From assembly GCF_902158555.1 (NCBI RefSeq), contig NZ_CABGGS010000046.1:62001-126000 (forward strand): a DNA stretch of 64,000 nt. The letters run 5' to 3'. Under the pieces are notes generated by a model. That model saw nothing but the letters and a program-made list of their open reading frames with translations, did not search any database and was not told where the DNA came from. Numbering within the stretch: position 1 is the first letter of the stretch; the number at the start of each line of letters is the position of its first letter. A program made the translations under genes and the position numbers. The DNA is from Klebsiella spallanzanii. Lineage in GTDB: Bacteria; Pseudomonadota; Gammaproteobacteria; Enterobacterales; Enterobacteriaceae. Shown one piece after another: positions 51,226-60,105 of the stretch.

Positions 51226-53001
51226 TTAACGTTTATACAGCGGGCCATAGTTCTGGCAGGCGCGGTAATCCTGGCCTTCGGTATCCATGCCGTGCGCAGA
51301 CCAGCTGGAAGGGCGATAAATTTTCGCCTCTTCGACGTTATGCATGCACACCGGAATACGCAGCATAGACGCCAGGGTGATAAAGTCGGCGCCGACGTGG
51401 CCGATGGTCAGCACGCCGTGGTTAGCGCCCCAGTTCGCCATCACTGAATAGACGTCGGAGAACGGGCCTTTACCGGTCAGGCGCGGCGCAAACCACGTGG
51501 TAGGCCAGGTGGAGTTGGTGCGGGCATCAAGCTGGTCATGCATCGCTTTCGGCAGCTCCACGCTCCAGCCTTCGGCGATTTGCAGCACCGGGCCAAGACC
51601 TTTGATGATATTCACGCGGGTCATAGTGAACGGTACGCCGCCTTCGGTCAGGAAGCGGGAAGAGAAGCCGCCGCCGCGGAAATATTCATGAATCGCCGGG
51701 CACCACTCGGTGGCGGCCAGGCAGGTGTCGGCTTCCTGCTGGCTGATTTCCCAGTGCGGTTTCATGGTCGGTTTACCGTTGTCATCTCGCTGCTTACAAG
51801 ATCCATCCAGCGCCGCCGAGCCGGAGTTGATCAGGTGGATAATGCCGTGTTCCGCCAGCCCGGTCAGCGGTTGGCCGGTAACGCGTTCGACCGCTTCCGG
51901 CGACCAGTAGGTGCGCACGTCGGCAAACACCTGGGCGGTACCGGTCAGCTGATGTCCCATCAGCATGGCCACGCCGTTGAGGCTGTCGTTTTCGGTGGCG
52001 ACGATAAAGGGTTCGCGTACGCCGTTCCAGTCGAATGAACTATTGAGCAGCGCTTCGGCGGTATCGCCGTTGGGGTATTGATCGGTCCAGTGACGCTGGC
52101 CCTGGAAGCCCGCGGCAATGGCGTTGTAGCCCAGCGACTCTTCCACCAGCCCTTTTTCCGCCAGCTTGTTGTTGCCCTGCATCATGTCGCGAATACACAT
52201 CGCCATCAGCAAGCTCTCTTTCAGCACCTCGCGGCTCTGCGCTTCATTACGCTTATACTGCTGCGCGTTCTGGTCTTCGCCGTAGCGGAAGTTGTTGTCC
52301 GCCCATGCCAGCGCCATTTCCAGCTCGGTTTCGTCATAGATTTTCTGGTCGATACGGCGGCGCAGTTCGGTCATATCCACCGCCTGCACCTTCATGCCCA
52401 GCCAGGATTCGAAGAAGTTATGATCGACGATAGAACCGGCGATCCCCATCGACACGCCACCGACGGAAAGATAGCTTTTGCCCTTCATGCTGGCGACCGC
52501 TAAGCCAGCGCGCGCAAAGCGCAGCAGTTTTTCTTCAACGTCCGCAGGGATGGAGGTGTCATCGGCATCCTGCACGTCGTGGCCGTAAATAGAGAACGCC
52601 GGAATACCCTTTTGGCTATGGGCGGCCAGCGCGGCGGCAAGGTAAACCGCGCCGGGGCGTTCGGTGCCGTTAAAGCCCCAGATGGCTTTCGGTCGCAGCG
52701 GATCCATATCGATAGTCTCGCTGCCGTAGCACCAGCATGGCGTGACGGTGATGGTGACGCCGACGTTCTGGCTGCTGAATTTCTCCTCGCAGGCGGCGGA
52801 TTCGGCCATTCCCGCGATACAGCTATCGGCGATCACGCATTCAATTTGTGCGCCGCAGGCGTGGCGGAGTTTCTCGGTGATAAGCGCGGCGGTGGCCTTC
52901 GCCATATTCATGGTTTGTTCTTCGAGCGACTCGCGTACCCCCATGCGGCGTCCATCAATAACCGGGCGAATACCTATTTTCGGTAAGCTGATTTTTTTCA
53001 T
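51226..53001 (-). CDS. fucI: L-fucose isomerase
   Basis: Mn2+-dependent isomerase of L-fucose to L-fuculose, a hexameric cytosolic enzyme. 591 residues, the same length as E. coli Fuc[21 protein letters not shown] at the N-terminus and the metal-site region around [21 protein letters not shown] are conserved. Between fucP and fucK. Confidence 0.97.
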   Translation of the reverse strand: MKKISLPKIGIRPVIDGRRMGVRESLEEQTMNMAKATAALITEKLRHACGAQIECVIADSCIAGMAESAACEEKFSSQNVGVTITVTPCWCYGSETIDMDPLRPKAIWGFNGTERPGAVYLAAALAAHSQKGIPAFSIYGHDVQDADDTSIPADVEEKLLRFARAGLAVASMKGKSYLSVGGVSMGIAGSIVDHNFFESWLGMKVQAVDMTELRRRIDQKIYDETELEMALAWADNNFRYGEDQNAQQYKRNEAQSREVLKESLLMAMCIRDMMQGNNKLAEKGLVEESLGYNAIAAGFQGQRHWTDQYPNGDTAEALLNSSFDWNGVREPFIVATENDSLNGVAMLMGHQLTGTAQVFADVRTYWSPEAVERVTGQPLTGLAEHGIIHLINSGSAALDGSCKQRDDNGKPTMKPHWEISQQEADTCLAATEWCPAIHEYFRGGGFSSRFLTEGGVPFTMTRVNIIKGLGPVLQIAEGWSVELPKAMHDQLDARTNSTWPTTWFAPRLTGKGPFSDVYSVMANWGANHGVLTIGHVGADFITLASMLRIPVCMHNVEEAKIYRPSSWSAHGMDTEGQDYRACQNYGPLYKR

Positions 53002-53032
53002 TACAGATTCCTCACGTTATTCGGATAAATGT

Positions 53033-54343
53033 TTAGTTAGCTGCCGTTTGTGAACGGAAACGGGCAAAAATGAAGATGATGGCAAAGCACAGCGCCGGGA
53101 TGAGCTCAGCCGTTGGGATATTGCCCGCGGCATCGCTGACAAAGCCCATAACCGGGGTGACGATGCCGCCGCCAATAATGGTCATGACAATGAAAGAGGA
53201 GCCGTATTTGGTATCTTGTCCCAGGTTTTTAATGCCCAATGAGAAGATGGTCGGATACTGAATCGACATAAATGCGCTGCACAGCGTCAGGGCCAGAAGA
53301 CCAATATGACCGCCAGCGAAAGCCGAAATCAGGCACAAGATCATGGCGAGCAGGGCATAGGCCGCCAGCACTTTGTGCGGCGCGAAGCGGCTGATAAGCC
53401 AGGTACCGGAGAAGCGGCCAATAAAGAAGCACACCATGGTGCCGGTCAGGTAGTTGGCGGCGAATCCGGGCGTCATGCCGGGGATCTCTTCGATCGCGTA
53501 GCGAATCAGGTAGCTCCAGCAGGCGGTTTGCGCGCCGACGTAGCAGAATTGCGCCAGCACCGCCCAGCGCCAGTGGCGAACGCGCGCCAGACGAGCAAGG
53601 GAAGCAGAGAAGGAACTCTGGCTGGCATCACTATGATCGTCACTCTGCAGGGCTGGAAATTTGGTCAACATAATCAGCAGTGCGACCAGTAAGACTACCG
53701 CGACGATGATCATGTAAGGGGTTTGCACCGAGAGCACCAGGCTGTGCTTATAGGCGCTAAGCTGCTCGGGGGCCATTTTATCGAGCACATCCTGCGATTG
53801 ATGCGGCACGTTAGACAAAATAAGGCTTTGCCCAAAGACCACGGCAATAATGGCGCCAAAAGAGTTAAAAGTTTGCGCCAGATTCAGGCGGAAGTGTCCA
53901 CCGCTTTCTGGCCCTAAAACGGTGACAAAAGGGTTTGCTGCGGTTTCTAAACAACCTAAGCCTGCGGCAATAATAAATAAGCCTATCAAGAATAGGGTAT
54001 AATTCATGACTTCAGCGGCTGGCCAGAATAATGCAGCGCCAAAAGCATATAAGAACAATCCGGTAATAATACCTGCTTTGTAACTCAATTTTTTCATCAA
54101 AATCCCGGCCGGAATAGGAATGACGAAATAGCCAAAGTAAAAAGCCGATTGAATCAGACCAGCCTGAAAGTTAGTTAAGGTAAACGCTTGCTGGAATTGT
54201 GGTAATAAAATGTCGTTCAGGTTATTGGCTACCGCCCATAGAAAAAATAGCGAGCACAGCAGAGCAAAGGGAATAATGTAACGTTTGCTTTGTCCTGTAT
54301 CCACCGCGCGAAAACTCTGCGTTTGTATTGTTGTATTTCCCAT
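53033..54343 (-). CDS. fucP: L-fucose:H+ symporter
   Basis: Major facilitator superfamily fucose importer, 436 residues with twelve membrane helices. PFALLCSLFFLWAVANNLND (about residues 25-44) is helix 1, ending in the Asn/Asp region conserved in FucP. First gene of fucPIKUR, 572 bp from divergent fucA. Confidence 0.96.
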   Translation of the reverse strand: MGNTTIQTQSFRAVDTGQSKRYIIPFALLCSLFFLWAVANNLNDILLPQFQQAFTLTNFQAGLIQSAFYFGYFVIPIPAGILMKKLSYKAGIITGLFLYAFGAALFWPAAEVMNYTLFLIGLFIIAAGLGCLETAANPFVTVLGPESGGHFRLNLAQTFNSFGAIIAVVFGQSLILSNVPHQSQDVLDKMAPEQLSAYKHSLVLSVQTPYMIIVAVVLLVALLIMLTKFPALQSDDHSDASQSSFSASLARLARVRHWRWAVLAQFCYVGAQTACWSYLIRYAIEEIPGMTPGFAANYLTGTMVCFFIGRFSGTWLISRFAPHKVLAAYALLAMILCLISAFAGGHIGLLALTLCSAFMSIQYPTIFSLGIKNLGQDTKYGSSFIVMTIIGGGIVTPVMGFVSDAAGNIPTAELIPALCFAIIFIFARFRSQTAAN

Positions 54344-54547
54344 AGCATCCTCATTGGTTCAGAAGCGTGTGCAGCAGCATGAGAGTGTGGCTGGCTATGC
54401 CCACCAGACCGCAAAAATCAGGTGAGTTCCTGTGGCGATGCAAGCAGTGAAATAAACATCACGGAATGAACTCATGAATGCATTTTCAAATAAAAAACGC
54501 CTTTTAATATGATGGTGGTCACATTTAGCATCCTCTAAGTGATTTTG

Positions 54548-54563
54548 TGTGATTATCATCACT
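54548..54563. promoter_or_regulatory. CRP site in the fucP-fucA interval (fucP side)
   Basis: TGTGATTATCATCACT: TGTGA, six bases, TCACT, one mismatch from the CRP core. It is about 205 bp before fucP. Catabolite control of fuc is well known in E. coli. Confidence 0.6.
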
Positions 54564-54646
54564 TTAATAATCAGGAAAGCATGACCGTTTGAGATATTTA
54601 ATTCTGAAACCCACAGGATAGATGACCGATTTATTTTATAATGTGG

Positions 54647-54716
54647 AAAACGGGCAATTGTTACAATTATCGCTAAAATGCCCGTTTTTAAATGTATTGT
54701 TGATAACGGGCATTTT
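54647..54716. promoter_or_regulatory. Triple ACGGGCA repeats, candidate FucR operators
   Basis: Three copies in alternating orientation: AAAACGGGCA (54647-54656), AAAATGCCCGTT (54675-54686) and AACGGGCATTTT (54705-54716). The last two form a perfect 12-bp inverted repeat with starts 30 bp apart; the first and second form a 10-bp one. They lie near the middle of the divergent 572-bp interval (54344-54915), where the fuc activator should bind. FucR binding is inferred. Confidence 0.5.
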
Positions 54717-54760
54717 TCATAAATTAAAAAATCCATAGTCTGTTTTTTTTAGCTCAAATA

Positions 54761-54776
54761 AGTGAGGGGTATCACA
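54761..54776. promoter_or_regulatory. CRP site in the fucP-fucA interval (fucA side)
   Basis: AGTGAGGGGTATCACA: one mismatch from TGTGA-N6-TCACA, about 140 bp before the fucA start. The remaining part of the interval shows no gene. Confidence 0.6.
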
Positions 54777-54915
54777 GAACCAGTGGATGTAAATTCCTTT
54801 CTGATTATTCGGGACAATGATGATGGTCAATTATCTGAGTTAATCAACAGCGTCCGAACGTCATATCCGGCGAGCCGCCTGTTGTCGTATTGAGCATCAT
54901 AAAGAGAGGTAAACA

Positions 54916-55563
54916 ATGGAACGAAATAGACTGGCCCGGCAGATTATTGATACCTGCCTGGAAATGACCCGGCTGGGGTTAAATCAGGGAACCGCAGGCA
55001 ACGTGAGCGTGCGTTATCAGGGAGGAATGCTGATCACGCCAACGGGGATTCCTTATGAAAAGCTGACCGAAGCGCACATTGTTTATATCGATGCCGAAGG
55101 TCAGCATGAACAGGGCAAACTGCCGTCCAGCGAGTGGCGCTTTCATATGGCGGCTTATCAAACACGCCCTGACGCTAACGCGGTGGTGCATAACCATGCG
55201 GTTCACTGTACGGCTGTTTCTATCCTTAACCGCCCGATTCCGGCTATTCACTATATGATTGCGGCGGCGGGCGGCAATTCTATTCCTTGCGCGCCATACG
55301 CCACTTTTGGTACCCGCGAGCTGTCAGAATATGTAGCTGTGGCTCTTAAAAACCGCAAAGCGACGCTATTGCAGCACCATGGCCTGATTGCCTGTGAAGA
55401 GAACCTGGAAAAAGCTCTGTGGCTGGCGCATGAAGTGGAAGTGCTGGCGCAGCTGTATCTCAGCACGCTGGCTATTGTCGATCCGGTTCCGGTGCTTGAT
55501 GACGAGGCCATTGCCATTGTGCTGGAGAAATTCAAAACCTACGGGTTACGTATCGAAGAATAA
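54916..55563 (+). CDS. fucA: L-fuculose-1-phosphate aldolase
   Basis: Zinc class II aldolase cleaving fuculose 1-phosphate to dihydroxyacetone phosphate and L-lactaldehyde. 215 residues; catalytic Glu in PSSEWRFHM (about 71-75), zinc ligands in VVHNHAVHCTA (about 90-100) and in the LLQHHG region. In E. coli fucO follows it; here a REP cluster and xni follow and no fucO is present. Confidence 0.96.
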   Translation: MERNRLARQIIDTCLEMTRLGLNQGTAGNVSVRYQGGMLITPTGIPYEKLTEAHIVYIDAEGQHEQGKLPSSEWRFHMAAYQTRPDANAVVHNHAVHCTAVSILNRPIPAIHYMIAAAGGNSIPCAPYATFGTRELSEYVAVALKNRKATLLQHHGLIACEENLEKALWLAHEVEVLAQLYLSTLAIVDPVPVLDDEAIAIVLEKFKTYGLRIEE

Positions 55564-55582
55564 AGCTGTAAGAGAAGGTTTT

Positions 55583-55834
55583 CTTCCGGCCGCCTTCCTC
55601 TGCGCTTTGCTCCCGGGGGCGGCGCAAAGCGCCTGCCCGGGCTACGGGTTTGCAGCCGTCTGTGGACAGGATGCGCCATTGGGCAACGGGTTTACCGCCG
55701 TCTGCGGGATGGTAGCCCGGACAGATGCGCAGCATCGCCTCCGGGAAATTCTGCCCCTCTGCACTTTGCTCCCGGGGGCGGTGCAAAGCGCCTGCCCGGG
55801 CAACGGGTTTACCGCCGTCTGCGGGCAGGATAGC
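55583..55834. repeat. REP-derived repeat cluster where fucO would lie
   Basis: The 272-bp gap between fucA and convergent xni is filled with REP-type sequence. It includes a perfect 28-bp direct repeat (55681-55708 and 55798-55825) and a near-identical pair beginning CTTTGCTCCCGGGGGCGG (about 55605 and 55764). A GTAGCCCGG unit lies at about 55712-55747. No remnant of fucO coding sequence was seen. Confidence 0.75.
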
Positions 55835-55835
55835 G

Positions 55836-56591
55836 CTATCGTGCCAGCCGAAGCTGCTGGAGGTTGCCATCCAGCTGCAAATCGGTTTGCAGGCGTGCTA
55901 TCTCACGGCAGGTAAACGCCATTTCTTTATGTTCTTCCAGCTTCTTGCGCCACTTCTCCGGCACGTCCGCCAGCTGCGCATAGATCCCTTCCAGATCCTG
56001 AAAATCGGTTAACAGCTGGGCGGCGCTTTTTGGCCCAATTCCCGCGACGCCGGGAACCTTTGAGCTGCTGATGCCCGCCAGTCCCCAGTAGTCTGGCAGC
56101 TGTTGCGGCGTGACGCCGAACTCTTTGGCGATAAAAGGTGCATCGAGCCAGCGTTTCTGGAAATAGTCGCGGATGCGGATAGTGGGCGACAGCAGCTGGC
56201 AGTAGCCTTTATCGGTCGAAACGATGGTTGCCTGATGTCCGGCCTGCGCCACTTTTACCGCCAGCGTTGCGGCAAGGTCATCAGCTTCGCTGCCGCTGAG
56301 CGCCCAGCAGCGGAACCCGTATTGCTCAAACGCCGCCCGCAGGGCCGGCATTTCGGCTTCGAGGGTTTCCGGCATCGGCGCGCGCCCGGCTTTATAGTCC
56401 GGCAGGCGCTGGTGCCGCCAGCCATGACCGCGCTCTTCGTCATCAAATACCGCTACGACGTGAGTCGGCTGGCTATGGACCACCAACTGTTCAAGCGCAT
56501 GCAGGCAGGTGTCGGCGCAGGGCGACCCTTGCACCGCGTGGATGCGGCGAATCAGATTAAGTGCATCGACGATTAACAGATGAACGGCCAC
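55836..56591 (-). CDS. xni: Flap endonuclease-like protein Xni
   Basis: 5'-nuclease family protein related to the polymerase I 5'-3' exonuclease domain (also ExoIX/YgdG), 251 residues. I choose the GTG start at 56591 ([20 protein letters not shown]), which gives the E. coli length and has an AGGA ribosome site 7 bp upstream. Conserved acidic metal residues are visible in [16 protein letters not shown] and [11 protein letters not shown], and the helix-hairpin-helix in [16 protein letters not shown]. Confidence 0.95.
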   Translation of the reverse strand: MAVHLLIVDALNLIRRIHAVQGSPCADTCLHALEQLVVHSQPTHVVAVFDDEERGHGWRHQRLPDYKAGRAPMPETLEAEMPALRAAFEQYGFRCWALSGSEADDLAATLAVKVAQAGHQATIVSTDKGYCQLLSPTIRIRDYFQKRWLDAPFIAKEFGVTPQQLPDYWGLAGISSSKVPGVAGIGPKSAAQLLTDFQDLEGIYAQLADVPEKWRKKLEEHKEMAFTCREIARLQTDLQLDGNLQQLRLAR

Positions 56592-56629
56592 GGATATCCT
56601 CATAAACAGGCTCTTATTCTCAGCGCCTT

Positions 56630-58645
56630 TTAGGGTAACATCGCCGCGTGGATGAGGCTATTGGCACCAGAAAAATCAGGAAGATGACTCGCAGTTTCGG
56701 CCTGATCGACGTGCATCAGCGGGCTAAGATCGCGATTGGTGGCTTCGCCGTACCACACCGCTTCCCGCACCGAAACCGGTTTGTGGATAAGCCCCAGCGC
56801 GTAAAAACGATCGGCAATGGCCTGCTGGGCGCGAATGACTTTCAGATCCATCGGCCGCGCGTGATGGCTACGGCGCGCCAGGGCTCGCGTCAGAGACGCG
56901 GCGTTAAGCCCCAGCTCAGCGCAAAGCAGGTTTGCGGCATCATCCCGGTGATGGTTGATAAACTGTCCGGTCTGCGCCAGCTCCCCCAGCAGGCGCTGCA
57001 TAATATCGCTATTGCGGGTGACATAGTCGCGGCGCGACAGGTAGAACTGATGGTTATTGACGCGCCCTTCACCGCTGGCGACAATCCGTAATTCACCGCT
57101 ATCTTCCGCGTCGCTAAGCAATGGATCCCACATCATCCAGGCATCTACCGCCAGATAATCGCTGGCGGTTAGCGGATACTTTGGCGGAATGTAGACCACT
57201 TTGACGTCATTGAGTCCCAGCCCGGCCTCTTCCAGAATATGCAGCAGCAGCCAGTGGACGTTTGAGCCTTTATTCAGTGCGATGCGCTTGCCGCGCAGAT
57301 CGGCGATGGTATGGATATCGCTGTGCTGCGGGACGACCATCGCTACGCTTTGCGGCGCGGGCGGCTCCCAGGCGACGTACACCAGCTCGCTGTTATTGGC
57401 CTGAGCGAAAACTGGCGGCGCTTCGCCTGTGGTGCCAAAATCGATTTCATCGCAGGCCAGTGCGTGCAGCAGCTGCGGACCGGCGGGAAACTCGCTCCAC
57501 AACACGCTGACGCCGCGATTGGCAAAGGCCTTCTCCAGGCTTTGCCGGGCTTTGACAATGCCGAGGCTACCGAAGCGCTGGAAGCCAATGCGCAATTCCC
57601 GCTCGCGAGAGGCGTGATTTACCGCAGCGCCGCAGGCCGGTTCCTGACGACGACGGTTTTTAATGATGCCAAAATTCGCCAGCTGCGTGCGTAGTGTGTG
57701 GCGGCTAATGCCCAGCAGCGCTGCGGCCTGGCTTTGATTGTCATCGCAGCGGGCCATTGCGCCGCGAACCAACGCCCCGGTGACCCGTTCCCACAGCGGC
57801 TCGCCCGGTAAGGAGAGCTGGTGGTGAATGAAGTCATCCAGCTCACTGTTGCTGGTGGCCGCAGGTTCGTTGCTGAGGGTCGTCAGCCGGAGCTGGGCAG
57901 GGCTAATTTCCTCTTCTTTACTCAACAGAACTGCGTTATGCAGGGTATTTTCCAGCTCGCGAATGTTGCCCGGCCAGGGGTATTCCATCAGCTTTGCCAG
58001 CGTTTCCGGGGCCAGACGGCGAACCGGGCGGCCCAGACGGCGGGCGTAGAGCGACAGAAAATGGTCCGCCAGAACGGGAATATCCTGACGGCGCTGGCGC
58101 AGCGGCGGCAGCGGAACAATGGCGATATTTAGCCGATAGTAAAGATCTTCGCGGAAACGACGCTCGCGGATAGCCTGCATCAGGTCCACGTGGGTGGCGG
58201 CGATCACCCGCACATTGACCTTAATCGCTTTGCGCGAGCCGACGCGAGTGATTTCACGCTCTTGCAGGACGCGCAGCAGCTTGACCTGTAGCGACAGGCT
58301 CAGCTCGCCGATTTCATCGAGCAGCAGCGTGCCGCCTTGCGCTGCCTCAAACCAGCCAGGATGGCTTTGTATCGCGCCGGTAAAAGCCCCTTTTTCATGA
58401 CCAAACAGCTCCGCTTCCGCCAGGCTTTCGCTGAGCGCGCCGCAGTTGACGGCCAGGAAGGGGCCATGGCGGCGTGAGCTATGATGATGTAAATAGCGGG
58501 CAACGACCTCTTTTCCTGTGCCGGTTTCGCCGACGATAAGCACCGTCGCATCGGTGGGGGCCAGTTTATCCAGCAGACTCTGAAACGCTTTTGACGCCGG
58601 GTCGATCAGCGCAGGCGTGGCGGATGGGGATTCAGGATTCAGCAT
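56630..58645 (-). CDS. Sigma-54 activator fused to an SsuA-like binding domain
   Basis: 671 residues in three parts. An AAA+ sigma-54-interacting domain (about 10-250) begins almost at the N-terminus with no receiver or GAF domain: Walker A GETGTGKE (39-46), the sigma-54 loop GAFTGA (86-91), Walker B TLLLDE (106-111) and WPGNIRE (224-230). A Fis-type HTH (about 295-327, [19 protein letters not shown]) follows. The C-terminal 320 residues (from about 350) are homologous to the aliphatic sulfonate-binding protein SsuA and align with the binding protein at 63138-64000 (FPAGPQ, TGEAPP/TGDAPP, DLRGKR/DLKGKR, LNKGS, DAW..WDP). No signal peptide is present, so the domain is cytosolic. I infer a one-component regulator in which the SsuA-like domain senses a sulfonate or related molecule and controls the divergent flavin monooxygenase operon. 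Confidence 0.88.
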   Translation of the reverse strand: MLNPESPSATPALIDPASKAFQSLLDKLAPTDATVLIVGETGTGKEVVARYLHHHSSRRHGPFLAVNCGALSESLAEAELFGHEKGAFTGAIQSHPGWFEAAQGGTLLLDEIGELSLSLQVKLLRVLQEREITRVGSRKAIKVNVRVIAATHVDLMQAIRERRFREDLYYRLNIAIVPLPPLRQRRQDIPVLADHFLSLYARRLGRPVRRLAPETLAKLMEYPWPGNIRELENTLHNAVLLSKEEEISPAQLRLTTLSNEPAATSNSELDDFIHHQLSLPGEPLWERVTGALVRGAMARCDDNQSQAAALLGISRHTLRTQLANFGIIKNRRRQEPACGAAVNHASRERELRIGFQRFGSLGIVKARQSLEKAFANRGVSVLWSEFPAGPQLLHALACDEIDFGTTGEAPPVFAQANNSELVYVAWEPPAPQSVAMVVPQHSDIHTIADLRGKRIALNKGSNVHWLLLHILEEAGLGLNDVKVVYIPPKYPLTASDYLAVDAWMMWDPLLSDAEDSGELRIVASGEGRVNNHQFYLSRRDYVTRNSDIMQRLLGELAQTGQFINHHRDDAANLLCAELGLNAASLTRALARRSHHARPMDLKVIRAQQAIADRFYALGLIHKPVSVREAVWYGEATNRDLSPLMHVDQAETASHLPDFSGANSLIHAAMLP

Positions 58646-58720
58646 GGTTGACCTCCGGTATTTGATGACCTGAACTTATCCTGTGCTGACGATGGAAACC
58701 AGAGGGCAAACCTGCCGTAC

Positions 58721-58768
58721 TGTTGCAAAAACGACAACCTGAACGCACTGTCTGGCGCATTTGCAACA
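58721..58768. promoter_or_regulatory. Dyad, candidate upstream activator sites for the sigma-54 operon
   Basis: TGTTGCAAA (58721-58729) and TTTGCAACA (58760-58768) form a perfect 9-bp inverted repeat, 39 bp apart start to start. They lie about 65-110 bp upstream of the -24 element, a normal distance for enhancer sites of a sigma-54 activator, and next to the start of the divergent activator gene, which could therefore control itself as well. Confidence 0.5.
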
Positions 58769-58831
58769 GCGGAGTGAAATTCAATTCAAGGTAACTTATT
58801 GAATTTATTTTGGTAATTTTTTATTTACCAT

Positions 58832-58847
58832 TGGCATGATTATCGCT
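58832..58847 (+). promoter_or_regulatory. Sigma-54 (-24/-12) promoter of the monooxygenase operon
   Basis: TGGCATGATTATCGCT against consensus TGGCACG-N4-TTGCW: GG and GC are separated by the required 10 bp and only two bases differ. Transcription would start near 58858, so the open frame starting at 58836 cannot be the start of the first gene. The activator next door carries GAFTGA, which agrees. Confidence 0.7.
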
Positions 58848-58916
58848 AACACTCATATAACCAAATTAAAACAATGCTTCGATAAATATCGGATATGGTT
58901 ATATAGGAAAGAGATA

Positions 58917-60089
58917 ATGACGCAAAAAACCGACGATAAAATCAATGTATTCTGGTTCCTGCCCACCCACGGTGATGGCCGCTACCTGGGCACCGCAGAG
59001 GGGGGACGCCCGGTTGATTTGCCTTACCTGCAGCAGGTGGCGCTGGCGGCCGATAGCCTTGGCTACTACGGCGTGCTGATCCCCACCGGGAAAAGCTGTG
59101 AAGATTCCTGGCTGGTGGCCTCGGCGCTGGCGCCGCTGACCCGCCGTCTGCGCTACCTGGTCGCCGTCCGTCCAGGCCTACAACCGCCGACGCTGGCGGC
59201 AAGAATGGCGGCAACCCTCGATCGCCTGTCGGGTGGTCGTCTGCTGATTAACGTCGTTACCGGCGGTGACCCGGTGGAGAACAAAGGCGACGGTATATTC
59301 CTCAGCCACGGCGAACGCTATCAGGTCACTCGCGAATTTCTCGACGTTTACTCGCGCCTACTGAAAGGTGAAAAGGTGGACTATCACGGCGAGCATATCC
59401 ATGTTGAGGGCGCGGAAGTACTGTTTCCCCCGGTGCAGGAAAACGGCCCGCCGCTCTATTTTGGCGGTTCTTCTGAAGATGCCATCGAAGTTGCCGCTGG
59501 CCAAATCGATACTTACCTGACCTGGGGTGAGCCGCCCGCGCTGGTGGCCGAAAAGCTGACCGTAGTGCGCGAGCGCGCAGCCGCCCGTGGACGCACGCTG
59601 CAATACGGTATTCGTCTGCACGTGATTGTTCGTGAAACCGAAGAGGAAGCGTGGGCCGCCGCCGATCGCCTGATTTCTCATCTCGATGATGAGACTATTG
59701 CCCAGGCGCAGAAAATTTTTGCCCGTATGGATTCCACCGGACAGTCGCGGATGAGCGCGCTGCACAAAGGTTCGCGCGACAATCTGCGCATTGCGCCAAA
59801 CCTGTGGGCTGGCGTGGGGTTGGTACGCGGCGGGGCAGGGACGGCGCTGGTTGGCAACCCGCAGCAGGTGGCGGAACGCATTCGTGAATATCAGGCGCTC
59901 GGTATCACCAACTTTATCTTCTCCGGCTATCCGCACCTGGAAGAGGCGCATCGCTTCGCCGATCTGGTGATGCCGCTGCTGCCGCTGGCAGGTCATGACC
60001 AGCCGAAGGCGCGTAGCGTGAATACCGGCCCGTTCGGTGAAACTATCGGCGGCGACAAGCGTCCGGTAAAACAGGTTAGCGCAAGCTGA
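58917..60089 (+). CDS. SsuD-type FMNH2-dependent alkanesulfonate monooxygenase
   Basis: LLM-class flavin monooxygenase that releases sulfite from an organosulfonate, using reduced FMN and O2. 390 residues from ATG 58917; this start lies downstream of the -24/-12 promoter and has an AGGAAAGAG ribosome site. Very similar to E. coli SsuD ([56 protein letters not shown]). As the operon is not a standard ssuEADCB, the substrate may differ from that of the core SsuD, so I leave the symbol open. First gene of a three-gene operon; no flavin reductase (SsuE) is seen in the window. Confidence 0.9.
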   Translation: MTQKTDDKINVFWFLPTHGDGRYLGTAEGGRPVDLPYLQQVALAADSLGYYGVLIPTGKSCEDSWLVASALAPLTRRLRYLVAVRPGLQPPTLAARMAATLDRLSGGRLLINVVTGGDPVENKGDGIFLSHGERYQVTREFLDVYSRLLKGEKVDYHGEHIHVEGAEVLFPPVQENGPPLYFGGSSEDAIEVAAGQIDTYLTWGEPPALVAEKLTVVRERAAARGRTLQYGIRLHVIVRETEEEAWAAADRLISHLDDETIAQAQKIFARMDSTGQSRMSALHKGSRDNLRIAPNLWAGVGLVRGGAGTALVGNPQQVAERIREYQALGITNFIFSGYPHLEEAHRFADLVMPLLPLAGHDQPKARSVNTGPFGETIGGDKRPVKQVSAS

Positions 60090-60105
60090 GGGGGAGGTCA
60101 GATGT

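Noticed and set aside
55388-55915. 175-codon frame running from fucA into the REP cluster
   Set aside because: Out of frame within fucA and then made of REP sequence, with internal repeats due only to the REP units.
58751-58766. TGGCGCATTTGCAA as a sigma-54 promoter upstream of the monooxygenase operon
   Set aside because: GG and GC are only 7 bp apart; RpoN needs 10. The element at 58832-58847 has the right spacing.
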